The notes below the pieces were generated by a model, which was not told the DNA's origin, did not search any database, and saw only the letters and a list, made by a program, of their open reading frames with translations. The translations under genes and the position numbers were made by a program. Below, in pieces: positions 54,503-63,554 of a stretch of DNA of 64,000 bases. The first letter of the stretch is position 1. Each line of letters starts with the position of its first letter. The stretch comes from Arthrobacter sp. Soil763 (GTDB lineage Bacteria > Actinomycetota > Actinomycetes > Actinomycetales > Micrococcaceae): contig NZ_LMSH01000002.1 of assembly GCF_001428365.1 (NCBI RefSeq), positions 1,137,505 to 1,201,504 of the forward strand. The letters are read 5' to 3'.

Positions 54503-54538
54503 GCGTGCCGCGCGTGCCGCGCGTGCCGGGCGGGCCGC
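54503..54538. repeat. 9-bp tandem repeat (GCGTGCCGC)n
   Basis: Two exact and two diverged copies of GCGTGCCGC directly abut the hairpin, just past the fabF stop. Confidence 0.7.
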
Positions 54539-54564
54539 GCAGGTATGCCGCGCGGCCGGCCCGG

Positions 54565-55800
54565 TTAGACGCTGCGGACGGCGATGACGGCGTTGTGGCC
54601 GCCGAAACCGAAGGAGTTGCTCAGCGCCACGATGTCCCCTGCGGGCAGGGCCCGCTCGGAGGTGACGACGTCCAGCGGGATCTCCGGATCCTGGTTCTCC
54701 AGATTGATCGTGACCGGAGCCTTGCGCTCGTGCACGGCCAGGACCGTCAGTACCGCTTCCACGGCACCGGAGGCGCCCAGCAGGTGGCCCATCTGCGACT
54801 TGGTGGCCGAGACCGCCACGTTGTCCACGTGGCTGCCGAGGGCGGCCTTGAGCGCGGTGTATTCGGGCTTGTCACCGACCGGGGTGGAGGTGGCGTGCGC
54901 GTTGACGTGCACGACGTCCTCGGCCTGGATCCGGCCGTCGAACATGGCGGCCTTCAGCGCCCGGGTGGCGCCCAGGCCCTCGGGGTCCGGGGCGGTGATG
55001 TGGTAGGCGTCGGCGGTCACCGAGGTGCCGGCGAGCTCGGCGTAGATCCGGGCGCCGCGGGCCAGGGCGTGCTCCTCGGCTTCCAGGACCAGCGCACCGG
55101 CGCCTTCGCCCATGACGAAGCCGTCACGGTCGCGGTCGTAGGGCCGCGAGGCGTGCTCGGGATCGTCGTTGCGGCGGGAGAGGGCCTGCATCGAGGCGAA
55201 GGCCGCGATCGGCATCGGGTGGATGGCCGCTTCGGCGCCGCCGCAGACGACGACGTCGGCCTTGCCGGAACGGATCAGGTCCAGGCCCATGTGCACGGCC
55301 TCAGTGCCGGACGCGCAGGCGGACACGGGGGTGTGGGCGCCGGCGCGGGCGCCGAGGTCCAGGCTGACCGCGGCTGCGACGCCGTTGGGCATCAGCATCG
55401 GCACGGTCATGGGCAGGACGCGGCGCGGGCCCTTTTCGCGCAGGGTGTCCCAGGCATCCAGCAGCGTCCAGACGCCGCCGATGCCGGTCGCGAAGGCGAC
55501 GGCGAGGCGGTCGTGGTCGATCTCGGTGATGTTGGCATCGGCCCAGGCCTCACGCGCGGCGACGACGCCGAACTGCGTGGAGGGGTCCATGCGCTTGGCC
55601 TCGACCCGGCTCAGGACCTCGAGGGCCGGGGTGGAGGCGCGTGCGGCGAAGTGCACGGGAAGTTCGTACTTGGCGACCCAGTCGTCCTCGAGCGTGTGCG
55701 CCCCGGAGACGCCCTTGAGCGCGTTCTTCCACATCGTGGGGACATCGCCGCCGATGGGTGTGGTGACACCCAGACCGGTAATGACTACTTTGCGTGCCAT
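54565..55800 (-). CDS. fabF: 3-oxoacyl-ACP synthase II
   Basis: Elongating beta-ketoacyl-ACP synthase of 411 residues. Catalytic Cys in PVSACASGTEAVH and two His in VNAHATSTPVGD and MGHLLGASGAVE. ATG 55800 gives the normal N-terminus MARKVVITGLGVTTPIGG; an upstream in-frame start lacks support. Last gene of fabD-fabH-acpP-fabF, but 231 nt after acpP. Confidence 0.95.
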   Translation of the reverse strand: MARKVVITGLGVTTPIGGDVPTMWKNALKGVSGAHTLEDDWVAKYELPVHFAARASTPALEVLSRVEAKRMDPSTQFGVVAAREAWADANITEIDHDRLAVAFATGIGGVWTLLDAWDTLREKGPRRVLPMTVPMLMPNGVAAAVSLDLGARAGAHTPVSACASGTEAVHMGLDLIRSGKADVVVCGGAEAAIHPMPIAAFASMQALSRRNDDPEHASRPYDRDRDGFVMGEGAGALVLEAEEHALARGARIYAELAGTSVTADAYHITAPDPEGLGATRALKAAMFDGRIQAEDVVHVNAHATSTPVGDKPEYTALKAALGSHVDNVAVSATKSQMGHLLGASGAVEAVLTVLAVHERKAPVTINLENQDPEIPLDVVTSERALPAGDIVALSNSFGFGGHNAVIAVRSV

Positions 55801-56031
55801 GGGATCACTCTCTGTCGGTGCGCCGGCTCTCATGCGGACCCCTGGGTGAGGCGTCCGCGGCCCGCGTGGGCAAAACTCGGTGGTGGTGCGGTAACGATCG
55901 GTTCCGGCGGGCCGTCCCGGTGCGCGCCGGCGCCGGGAACGGAATCAGGCCGGGAACCCTGCCTGAACACGGCCGGCGCGGCGGGCTGCTGCCCGGCCGC
56001 CGCCGGCCCGTGCCGGAAGTTCAGGCGGTGA

Positions 56032-56277
56032 TTAGGCCTGGGCGTTGGAGATGAAGTTCACGGCGTCGCCAACGGTCTTGAGGTTCTTGACCTCTTCGTC
56101 CGGGATGCGCACGCCGAACTTTTCCTCGGCGTTGACGACGATGGTCATCATCGAGATGGAGTCGATGTCCAGGTCCTCGGTGAAGGACTTGTCCATCTCG
56201 ACAGCCTCGGGGGCCAGGCCGGTCTCTTCGTTGACGATTTCGGCCAGGCCGGCCAGGATCTCTTCGTTGCTAGCCAT
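56032..56277 (-). CDS. acpP: Acyl carrier protein
   Basis: An 81-residue acidic protein; Ser40 in LDIDSISMM (DSI in place of DSL) takes the phosphopantetheine arm derived from CoA. A GAAGGAG-type ribosome site precedes the ATG. Confidence 0.96.
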   Translation of the reverse strand: MASNEEILAGLAEIVNEETGLAPEAVEMDKSFTEDLDIDSISMMTIVVNAEEKFGVRIPDEEVKNLKTVGDAVNFISNAQA

Positions 56278-56420
56278 TGATGGCTCCTTCTCTTGTTGGT
56301 GCCGTCGGCTTCCGGGTGTTGTTCCGGCAGTGTCTGGCGAAATGATTCAAACCGAGGGTTCGGTTTGGTGTGGGAATCAGTGCCGGCGGGTGCCGCCGGC
56401 CTGGGAAGTGCGGTGGCCGC

Positions 56421-57482
56421 CTACGGAAGCACAATCACCTGGGCGCCGAAGACCAGTCCGGCTCCGAACCCGATCTGCAGGGCCAGTCCGCCGCTGAGCT
56501 CAGGATTTTCCTGGAGCAGGCGGTGGGTGGCCAGGGGGATGGACGCTGCCGAGGTGTTGCCTGCTTCGGCGATATCCCGGGCGACCTTGACGGTCTCCGG
56601 AAGCTTGAGTTGCTTGGCCATCTCGTCGATGATGCGCATGTTGGCCTGGTGCGGGATGAAGGCTGCGAGGTCCTCGGCGCGGATGCCGGCGGCGTCGAGG
56701 GCCTGCTGGGCCACCTTCGCCATCTCCCAGACGGCCCAGCGGAACACCGTCTGGCCGTCCTGGCGCAGCGTCGGCCAGAGCGCCGCCTGCGTCACGGCCG
56801 CTTCGCCGTCGCTCAGGGCGGCGGTGCTCTTGCCGGCCATGGCCAGCTCGCGGATGTCCAGCATTGAGTGGGTCATGCCGATGGCGTCCCACTTGCTGCC
56901 GTCCGAGCCCCAGACCGACGGGCCGATGCCCGGGGCGTCGGAGGGGCCGATGACGACGGCGCCGGCGCCGTCGCCCAGCAGGAAGGAGATCGTGCGCTCG
57001 GTGTTGTCGATAACGTCGGAGAGCTTCTCCGCGCCGACGACGAGCACGTACTTGGCGGCCCCGGAGCGGACCAGGGCGTCGGCCTGGGCGATGCCGTAGC
57101 AGTAGCCGGCGCAGGCTGCGGAGATGTCGAACGCGGGCGCGGGGGTTGCGCCGAGGCGGTCAGCCAGGCTGGCGGCGGCGGACGGCGTCGCGTACGGGTG
57201 GGTGACGGTGGAGACGATCACGGCGCCGAGCTGGGAGGCCTCAATGCCGGCCTTCTCCAGCGCCTCGCGGGAGGCGCCCTCCGCCATGTCGATCACGCTG
57301 ACGTCGGCGGGAGCCCGGTGGCGGGTGATGATGCCGGTGCGCTGCCGGATCCACTCGTCCGAGGAGTCGATCCACTGGCAGACATCGTCGTTGGTGACGA
57401 TGACGTTCGGGCGGTAGGCGCCGACGCCCATGACCCGGGTGTTTTCCTGCAGGGGAGCCTGCTTCAGGGTAGGAGCGCTCAT
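56421..57482 (-). CDS. fabH: 3-oxoacyl-ACP synthase III
   Basis: Initiates fatty-acid synthesis from acyl-CoA and malonyl-ACP. Of 353 residues, the triad is Cys in DISAACAGYCYG, His in FIPHQANMRI and Asn in EAGNTSAASIPLA. ATG 57482 follows GGAGG and overlaps the fabD stop by 4 nt. Distinct from the OleA homologue at 27 kb. Confidence 0.95.
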   Translation of the reverse strand: MSAPTLKQAPLQENTRVMGVGAYRPNVIVTNDDVCQWIDSSDEWIRQRTGIITRHRAPADVSVIDMAEGASREALEKAGIEASQLGAVIVSTVTHPYATPSAAASLADRLGATPAPAFDISAACAGYCYGIAQADALVRSGAAKYVLVVGAEKLSDVIDNTERTISFLLGDGAGAVVIGPSDAPGIGPSVWGSDGSKWDAIGMTHSMLDIRELAMAGKSTAALSDGEAAVTQAALWPTLRQDGQTVFRWAVWEMAKVAQQALDAAGIRAEDLAAFIPHQANMRIIDEMAKQLKLPETVKVARDIAEAGNTSAASIPLATHRLLQENPELSGGLALQIGFGAGLVFGAQVIVLP

Positions 57483-58408
57483 TTGCCTCCCTCCAGTTCT
57501 GCGAATAGGGCCAGGGCGGCGGACAGATCGTCCGGGGTCTTGACGGTGACGGTTTTCACGCCCGGCATGCCGCGCTTGGCGAGGCCGGCCAGCGTTCCGG
57601 CCGGAGCCAGTTCGATGACCCCGGTGACGCCGCGCTTCACGAGGGTTTCCATGCAGCGGTCCCATCGGACCGGGCGGCTGACCTGGGCGATCAGGCTTGC
57701 GACGGCGGCGCCGCCGTCGGTGACCTCGGCGCCGTCGTAGTTCGAGAGAAGGGGCACCTGCGGGTTGCGCGGGTGCAGCGACGGGCGCAGCGCCTCCAGC
57801 GCCGCAACGGCCGGGGCCATGTGTGCGGTGTGGAACGCGCCGGCGACCTTCAGCGGGATCACGCGGGCCTTCGCCGGCGGGTTCTCGGCCAGGGCCTTGA
57901 GTTGCTCCAGGGTGCCGGCGGCGACGGTCTGTCCGGCGCCGTTGACGTTGGCGGGGGTCAGGCCGCAGGCCTCGATCGCGGCCAGCACCTCGGCGGGGTC
58001 GCCGCCGACGACGGCGCTCATGCCGGTGGGGGTGGCTGCGGCCGCGGCGGCCATGCTGTTGGCACGTTCGCGGACGAAGGTCATGGCTTCGGTTTCGGTC
58101 AGGACCCCGGCCAGGGCGGAGGCGGTGATTTCACCGACCGAGTGCCCGGCGAGAATCACCGGGAGGGTGCCCAGTTCGACGTCGAAGAGCGACTTGGCGG
58201 CCACGAGTCCGGCCGCGACGATCAGCGGCTGCGCGACGGCGGTGTCCTTGATGGTCTCCTCATCCGAGGTGGTGCCGTGCGCGGTGAGGTCGATGCCCGC
58301 AATTTCGCTCAGGGAGGCCAGATGGCCTGCGACGTGTGGGAGTTCCAGCCAGGGGGCCAGAAAACCGGGGGTCTGGGAGCCCTGTCCAGGGCAGACGATT
58401 GCAAGCAC
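57479..58408 (-). CDS. fabD: Malonyl-CoA:ACP transacylase
   Basis: Loads malonate onto ACP. The N-terminus VLAIVCPGQGSQTPGFLAPW, nucleophile Ser in LAGHSVGEITASA and His in VAGAFHTAHM are intact. GTG 58408 is the family start (309 residues) with GGAAAG upstream; an ATG at 58453 would add non-conserved residues. First gene of the fab operon, directly after its regulator. Confidence 0.94.
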   Translation of the reverse strand: MLAIVCPGQGSQTPGFLAPWLELPHVAGHLASLSEIAGIDLTAHGTTSDEETIKDTAVAQPLIVAAGLVAAKSLFDVELGTLPVILAGHSVGEITASALAGVLTETEAMTFVRERANSMAAAAAATPTGMSAVVGGDPAEVLAAIEACGLTPANVNGAGQTVAAGTLEQLKALAENPPAKARVIPLKVAGAFHTAHMAPAVAALEALRPSLHPRNPQVPLLSNYDGAEVTDGGAAVASLIAQVSRPVRWDRCMETLVKRGVTGVIELAPAGTLAGLAKRGMPGVKTVTVKTPDDLSAALALFAELEGGK

Positions 58409-58474
58409 GTATCCAGCTTTCCAAATTGCCGCGTGAATCATCGGTACTTTCATGCACCAAGCTCACTGGGTCAG

Positions 58475-58493
58475 GTTGTAGGAAGTCTACAAC
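58475..58493. promoter_or_regulatory. Inverted repeat GTTGTAG-N5-CTACAAC upstream of fabD, candidate FasR site
   Basis: Perfect 7-bp arms (58475-58481, 58487-58493) in the 88-nt gap between the regulator gene and fabD. Related TTGTAG sites occur upstream of fasR, aceE and the DUF3052 gene. Confidence 0.5.
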
Positions 58494-58496
58494 GGG

Positions 58497-59741
58497 TCAG
58501 GAGTTGTTGCGCGGCGCGGGGCGCTCCGCCGCGGCCCGCGGAGGGGTCGAAAGACGGCCCACCACCAGTGCCGCCTGGAGCACGAAAGCCTCCCGGGGGA
58601 TCAGTGGATCCCAGCCGGTGACGTCGCACACACGCTTGAGCCGGTATCGCACCGTGTTGGCGTGGACGAACAGTTCCCGGGCGGTGGCTTCGAGCGAATG
58701 ACCGAGCTCGAGGTAGGTCCCGAGGGTCTCCACCAGGCCGTTCGAGGCCGCCAGCAGCGGCCGGTAGATGTTCTTGACCAGGGAGCGCCGAGCGGCGTCG
58801 TCCCCGGAGATCACCCGTTCCGGCAGCAGGTCGTCGGCCGCCACCGGGCGCGGTGCCGACGGCCAGGCCCGGGCCGCGGTGAGCCCGGCGAACGCGGACT
58901 GGGCGGAACTGCTGGCCTCCAACAGGGAGCCGGCCTCGGCGCCGTAGACCACCGGGCCCGGGGCGAAGAGCTCGCTGAGTTTCTGGCAGGCACCCTCCCG
59001 GTCCTGGACCCCGCCCAGGATCAGGATCAGCCGGTCGCCCTGGATGCCGACGAGGGCGTCCTCGGCGAAGCGGCCGGCCGTGCGGCGCAGCTCGCTGACG
59101 TAGCTGGCGCTGGGTTCGGAGGGGGAATTGCCCACCATCACGGTGAAGCGCTCCTGCGCCTTCCAGCCCAGCGCGGCGATCCTGGACCGCAGGGCGTCCG
59201 TGTTTTCGCCGCGCAGGATCGCGTCGACAATGAGCGCTTCGAGCCGGGTGTCCCAGGAACCGCGGGTCTCGGCGGCGCGGGCGTAGACGTCGGCCGCGGC
59301 GAAGGCGACCTCGCGGGAGTAGCGCAGCACGGCCTCGCGGAGGCCGGCCTGGTCCGCTTCCGGGGCGATGATCGGGACCTGTTCCTCGACCACCTCGACG
59401 ACAATCCGGATCAGCTGCAGGGCCTTCTGCAGGCTGATCGACCGGGTCAGCTCGGTCGGGGCGGTGCCGAAAACGTCGGACAGGATCCACGAGGGGGAGC
59501 TGGGGCGCTCGAACCAGGTGACGAAGGCGGCGATGCCGTTCTGCGCGACCATGCCCAGCGCGGAGCGCTCATCGGAGTTCAGCCGGCTGTACCAAGGCAG
59601 CGACTTTTCCAGCTGCCGCAGGGTGGTCGTGGACAGCTGGCCCACGCTGGCGCGGAGCTTTTTGAGCGTCTCGGCCTTCTCCGGATTCAGTGCCCGCGCC
59701 GGCTGCTTGCGTGGGGCGGGGGTGGTGGTGGGCTCTGCCAT
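58497..59741 (-). CDS. fasR: PucR/CdaR-type regulator, FasR-like activator of the fab operon
   Basis: A 414-residue protein with a C-terminal PucR-type helix-turn-helix (LELGHSLEATARELF, then VHANTVRYRLKRVC) and a degenerate GGDEF-like middle region. It matches in position and type the Streptomyces activator encoded just before fabD-fabH-acpP-fabF. ATG 59741 has no ribosome site but a TATGCT 6 nt upstream, so leaderless. An ATG at 59777 is less likely. Confidence 0.87.
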   Translation of the reverse strand: MAEPTTTPAPRKQPARALNPEKAETLKKLRASVGQLSTTTLRQLEKSLPWYSRLNSDERSALGMVAQNGIAAFVTWFERPSSPSWILSDVFGTAPTELTRSISLQKALQLIRIVVEVVEEQVPIIAPEADQAGLREAVLRYSREVAFAAADVYARAAETRGSWDTRLEALIVDAILRGENTDALRSRIAALGWKAQERFTVMVGNSPSEPSASYVSELRRTAGRFAEDALVGIQGDRLILILGGVQDREGACQKLSELFAPGPVVYGAEAGSLLEASSSAQSAFAGLTAARAWPSAPRPVAADDLLPERVISGDDAARRSLVKNIYRPLLAASNGLVETLGTYLELGHSLEATARELFVHANTVRYRLKRVCDVTGWDPLIPREAFVLQAALVVGRLSTPPRAAAERPAPRNNS

Positions 59742-59747
59742 GCATCG

Positions 59748-59753
59748 AGCATA
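59748..59753 (-). promoter_or_regulatory. -10 element, leaderless promoter of fasR
   Basis: TATGCT on the minus strand, 6 nt (cgatgc) before ATG 59741. Confidence 0.55.
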
Positions 59754-59838
59754 CGGGGCGCGCCGCCCAAGCTCCATTTGTGCAAAGGCTACAAGACGCG
59801 TTGCGCCAGATCACACGCCCCGCGGCCGCGGAGGGGCT

Positions 59839-59870
59839 GCCGCCGTCGGGGTTAAACGCCCGACGGCGGC
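59839..59870 (-). terminator. Hairpin terminator of aceE
   Basis: GCCGCCGTCGGG (59839-59850) and its complement (59859-59870), 12-bp stem and 8-nt loop, 62 nt past the aceE stop. No T-run, so termination may be factor-assisted. Confidence 0.6.
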
Positions 59871-59932
59871 CCCCACCAGGTGGGAACCGCCGTCCGGCGC
59901 TGTTGCGGTACTGCCGTGGCCGGCGCGGGTGG

Positions 59933-62686
59933 CTAGGAGTCGCCGCCCGCGTTGCCGGTGGTGCCGGCGTTGACGTTCAGCAGCCGGTACTTCTCGATTG
60001 CCTGGGCCGGGGCCTGGGCATCGACCTCGCCGCGGCGGGCCAGCATCTGCAGCGAACGGACCACGATCGAGTGGGTGTCGTTCTTGAAGAAGCGGCGCGC
60101 GGCGGCGCGGGTGTCCGAGAAGCCGAAGCCGTCCGCGCCGAGCGAGGCGAACTCGTTCGGGACGAACTGGCGGATCTGGTCCGGCACGGCCTTCATGTAG
60201 TCCGAAACCGCCACGATCGGCCCGGTGGCGCCGGCGAGCTGTTCGGTCACGAACGGAACGCGTGCCGGCTGGCCCGGGTTGAGGAAGGCATCTTCCTCGG
60301 CGGCCATGGCGTCGCGGCGCAGCTCGGTCCAGGAGGTCACGGACCAGACATCGGCCGACACGCCCCAGTCCTCGGCGAGGACCCGCTGGGCTTCGAGGGC
60401 CCACGGGACCGAGACGCCGGAGGCGAGGATCTGCGTGCGGGGGCCGTCGATCTTGGCCGGGGCCAGCAGGTAGATGCCCTTGATGATGCCCTCGGTATCG
60501 ATCTCGGCCGGGGCGGCCGGCTGGACGATCGGCTCGTTGTAGACCGTGAGGTAGTACATCAGGTTCCGGTCGGTATCGTTGTCGGCTCCGCCAGGCCCAT
60601 ACATCCGGTTCAGGCCGTCGCGCATGATCACGCCGATTTCGTAACCGTAGGCCGGGTCGTAGGTGACGACGGCCGGGTTGGTCGAGGCGAGGATCGGGGA
60701 GTGGCCGTCTGCGTGCTGCAGGCCCTCGCCGGTCAGCGTGGTGCGGCCGGCCGTGGCGCCGATGATGAACCCGCGGGTCATCTGGTCCGCGGCTGCCCAG
60801 AAGGAGTCGCCGGTGCGCTGGAAACCGAACATCGAGTAGAACACGTAGATCGGGATCAGCGGCTCGCCGTGCGTGGCGTAGGAGGTGCCGGCCGCGGTGA
60901 ACGCCGCGACGGAACCGGCCTCGTTGATGCCGGCGTGCACGATCTGCCCGGCGATCGATTCCTTGTAGGCCAGGACCAGGTCGCGGTCCACGGACAGGTA
61001 GTTCTGCCCGTTCGGGTTGTAGATCTTCGCCGTCGGGAAGAACGCGTCGATGCCGAAGGTGCGCGCCTCATCCGGGATGATCGGCACAATCCGGGACCCG
61101 AAGTCCTTGTCCCGCATCAGGTCCTTGAGCAGCCGCACGAACGCCATGGTGGTGGCGGCCAGCTGCTTGCCGGAGCCGCGGTTGGCGACCTCGTAGGCCT
61201 TGTCGCCCGGCAGGGTGACCTCGGTGTGCTTGGAACGGCGCTCCGGGACGAAGCCGCCGAGGGCCTGGCGGCGCTCCATCAGGTACTTGATCTCCGGGGC
61301 GTCGGCACCGGGGTGGTAGTACGGCGGCTGGTACGGATCGGCCTCGAGCTGCTCGTCCGTGATCGGGATGCGCAGGTGGTCGCGGAAGGCCTTCAGGTCC
61401 GCCAGGGTCAGCTTCTTCATCTGGTGGGTCGCGTTGCGGCCCTCGAAGTGCGTGCCCAGGCCGTAGCCCTTGACCGTGTGGGCCAGGATGACCGTCGGCT
61501 TGCCCTTGAACTCGGTGGCGGCCTTGTACGCGGCGTAGACCTTGTTGTAGTCGTGGCCGCCGCGCTTGAGGTTCCAGATCTCCTGGTCCGTCATGTCCGC
61601 GACCATGTCCTTGGTCTGCGGGGTCTTGCCGAAGAAGTGCTCGCGGACAAACCCGCCGGATTCGGCCTTGTACGTCTGGTAGTCGCCGTCGACGGTCTCG
61701 TTCATGATCTTCACGAGCGAGCCGTCGTCGTCCTTGGCCAGCAGGGTGTCCCACTCGCGGCCCCAGACAACCTTGATGACGTTCCAGCCGGCGCCGCGGA
61801 AGAACGCCTCAAGTTCCTGCATGATCTTGCCGTTGCCGCGGACCGGGCCGTCGAGGCGCTGCAGGTTGCAGTTGATCACGAAGTTGAGGTTGTCCAGCTT
61901 GTCGTTGGCGGCGAGCTGCAGCAGGCCGCGGGACTCCGGCTCGTCCATTTCGCCGTCGCCCAGGAACGCCCAGACCTGCTGATCCGAGGTGTCCTTGATC
62001 CCGCGGTTGTGCAGGTAGCGGTTCGACTGCGCCTGGTAGATGGCGTTCATCGGGCCGATGCCCATCGACACGGTCGGGAACTCCCAGAACTCCGGCATCA
62101 GGCGCGGGTGCGGGTAGCTCGAGAGGGCGTGGCCCTCCTTGGACTTCTCCTGCCGGAAGCCGTCGAGGTCTTCTTCGCTCAGGCGGCCTTCGAGGAAGGC
62201 ACGGGCGTACATGCCGGGGGAGGCGTGGCCCTGGAAGAAGACCTGGTCACCGCCGCCCGGGTGGTCCTTGCCGCGGAAGAAGTGGTTGAAGCCGACCTCG
62301 TAGAGAGTCGCCGCACCGGCGTAGGTGGAGATGTGGCCGCCGACGCCGATCTCGGGGCGCTGGGAGCGGTGCACCATGACGGCGGCGTTCCAGCGCAGCC
62401 AGGCGCGGTACTTGCGTTCGATCTCCTCATCGCCGGGGAACGGTGCTTCCTGGTCCACGGGGATGGTGTTGACGTAGTCGGTGGTGGTCACCATCGGCAC
62501 GCCTACGCTTTGGGCGCCCGCCCGCTGAAGCAGGCTCCGCATGATGTACTGGGCACGCTCGGTGCCCTGTTCCTGAATCAGGGTATCCAGGGACTCCAGC
62601 CATTCGGCGGTCTCTTCGGGATCACGATCAGGCAGCTGGTTAGTCAACCCGCTGAGGATATGGGAGGTATCTTCTCCTGCAGCCAC
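59933..62686 (-). CDS. aceE: Pyruvate dehydrogenase E1 component (homodimeric)
   Basis: Thiamine-diphosphate enzyme decarboxylating pyruvate for acetyl-CoA. 917 residues, single-chain E1 as in actinobacteria: [33 protein letters not shown], the ThDP motif [12 protein letters not shown] and the C-terminal transketolase domain. GTG 62686 is preceded by AGAGAGG at 6 nt and starts [13 protein letters not shown]; the ATG at 62770 has no ribosome site. It supplies acetyl-CoA to the adjacent fab operon and uses ThDP made via ThiL. Confidence 0.95.
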   Translation of the reverse strand: MAAGEDTSHILSGLTNQLPDRDPEETAEWLESLDTLIQEQGTERAQYIMRSLLQRAGAQSVGVPMVTTTDYVNTIPVDQEAPFPGDEEIERKYRAWLRWNAAVMVHRSQRPEIGVGGHISTYAGAATLYEVGFNHFFRGKDHPGGGDQVFFQGHASPGMYARAFLEGRLSEEDLDGFRQEKSKEGHALSSYPHPRLMPEFWEFPTVSMGIGPMNAIYQAQSNRYLHNRGIKDTSDQQVWAFLGDGEMDEPESRGLLQLAANDKLDNLNFVINCNLQRLDGPVRGNGKIMQELEAFFRGAGWNVIKVVWGREWDTLLAKDDDGSLVKIMNETVDGDYQTYKAESGGFVREHFFGKTPQTKDMVADMTDQEIWNLKRGGHDYNKVYAAYKAATEFKGKPTVILAHTVKGYGLGTHFEGRNATHQMKKLTLADLKAFRDHLRIPITDEQLEADPYQPPYYHPGADAPEIKYLMERRQALGGFVPERRSKHTEVTLPGDKAYEVANRGSGKQLAATTMAFVRLLKDLMRDKDFGSRIVPIIPDEARTFGIDAFFPTAKIYNPNGQNYLSVDRDLVLAYKESIAGQIVHAGINEAGSVAAFTAAGTSYATHGEPLIPIYVFYSMFGFQRTGDSFWAAADQMTRGFIIGATAGRTTLTGEGLQHADGHSPILASTNPAVVTYDPAYGYEIGVIMRDGLNRMYGPGGADNDTDRNLMYYLTVYNEPIVQPAAPAEIDTEGIIKGIYLLAPAKIDGPRTQILASGVSVPWALEAQRVLAEDWGVSADVWSVTSWTELRRDAMAAEEDAFLNPGQPARVPFVTEQLAGATGPIVAVSDYMKAVPDQIRQFVPNEFASLGADGFGFSDTRAAARRFFKNDTHSIVVRSLQMLARRGEVDAQAPAQAIEKYRLLNVNAGTTGNAGGDS

Positions 62687-63134
62687 GTCCAACCTCTCTT
62701 TGAGCGCATTCACCGGCACCCTCAGCTCCGGCAGGGTGACTGCCTGGCGTGAACGCGACGTGTGCGACATATCGGTAACAGCAGCCCGGTCCTGTACGCC
62801 GGGCTAGGTCCAATCACGACCGTGCCTGCCTGTTGTAGCGGTCGGTTTGGCCGCGCAGTCATGGTCGTCACCAGCCACTCTAGCCGTGTGAGTCCGCGGA
62901 TGCGTAGCCGTCCCGCAGGGCCGGGGCCGTAAGTCGCGGGCATACTGGTTCTGTGACGCGGGGCCGCCGACGGGCCCGCGGATGGGGCTGTGTGACGCAG
63001 AATATGGCCGATCACGGGCCCGGCAGCTTGAAGCAAAGGCTCAAAGGGTGTTGGCTTGTAGTAATGGAAATCACTAGCACCGCTGGGACCATAGAGCACC
63101 ACCCCGGATCGTACAAACAGCATAGGAGCAACAC
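62687..63134. other. Divergent promoter region aceE / DUF3052 gene
   Basis: 448 nt without a supported gene. It holds a hairpin (AGCCCGG 62783-62789, CCGGGCT 62799-62805) that would lie in the aceE leader, a GTTGTAG site (62832-62838), a CTTGTAG site (63055-63061) and the ribosome site AGGAG at 63124. Exact promoters are not clear. Confidence 0.5.
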
Positions 63135-63554
63135 GTGAGCGAGGCCGACGCCGCCACTTCGGTAAATGTGGCGGAAAAATTGGGTTTCAAAAACGGAGAT
63201 CTGATTCAGGAATTCGGTTATGACGACGACGTCGACTTCGACTTGCGTGACGACATCGAGGACCTCACCGGTTCGGAACTCTTCGATGAGGAGGACCATG
63301 AGGTCGTGGACGCCGCGATCCTCTGGTGGCGCGACGGTGACGGGGACCTCGTGGACACCCTCGTCGACTCGCTCACCTCGCTGACTGAGGGCGGCGTGGT
63401 GTGGGTCCTGACCCCGAAGAACGGCCGTGACGGCTACGTCTCGCCCTCGGACATCCAGGAGGCGGCGCCCACCGCGGGGCTGCACTGCACCACCTCGGCC
63501 GGCGTTTCCCGCGACTGGAGCGCCACCCGCCTGGTCACCCGGAAGAACAAGTGA
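63135..63554 (+). CDS. DUF3052 protein
   Basis: A 139-residue actinobacterial protein of unknown function, usually found beside aceE: VAEKLGFKNGDLIQEFGYDD, a very acidic middle (DDDVDFDLRDDIEDLTG) and VVWVLTPKNGRDGYV. AGGAG lies before GTG 63135. The stop overlaps the peroxiredoxin start by 4 nt. Confidence 0.9.
   Translation: MSEADAATSVNVAEKLGFKNGDLIQEFGYDDDVDFDLRDDIEDLTGSELFDEEDHEVVDAAILWWRDGDGDLVDTLVDSLTSLTEGGVVWVLTPKNGRDGYVSPSDIQEAAPTAGLHCTTSAGVSRDWSATRLVTRKNK

Noticed and set aside
62687..62770. 28-residue N-terminal extension of AceE starting at ATG 62770
   Set aside because: No ribosome site there, while GTG 62686 has AGAGAGG at ideal spacing.
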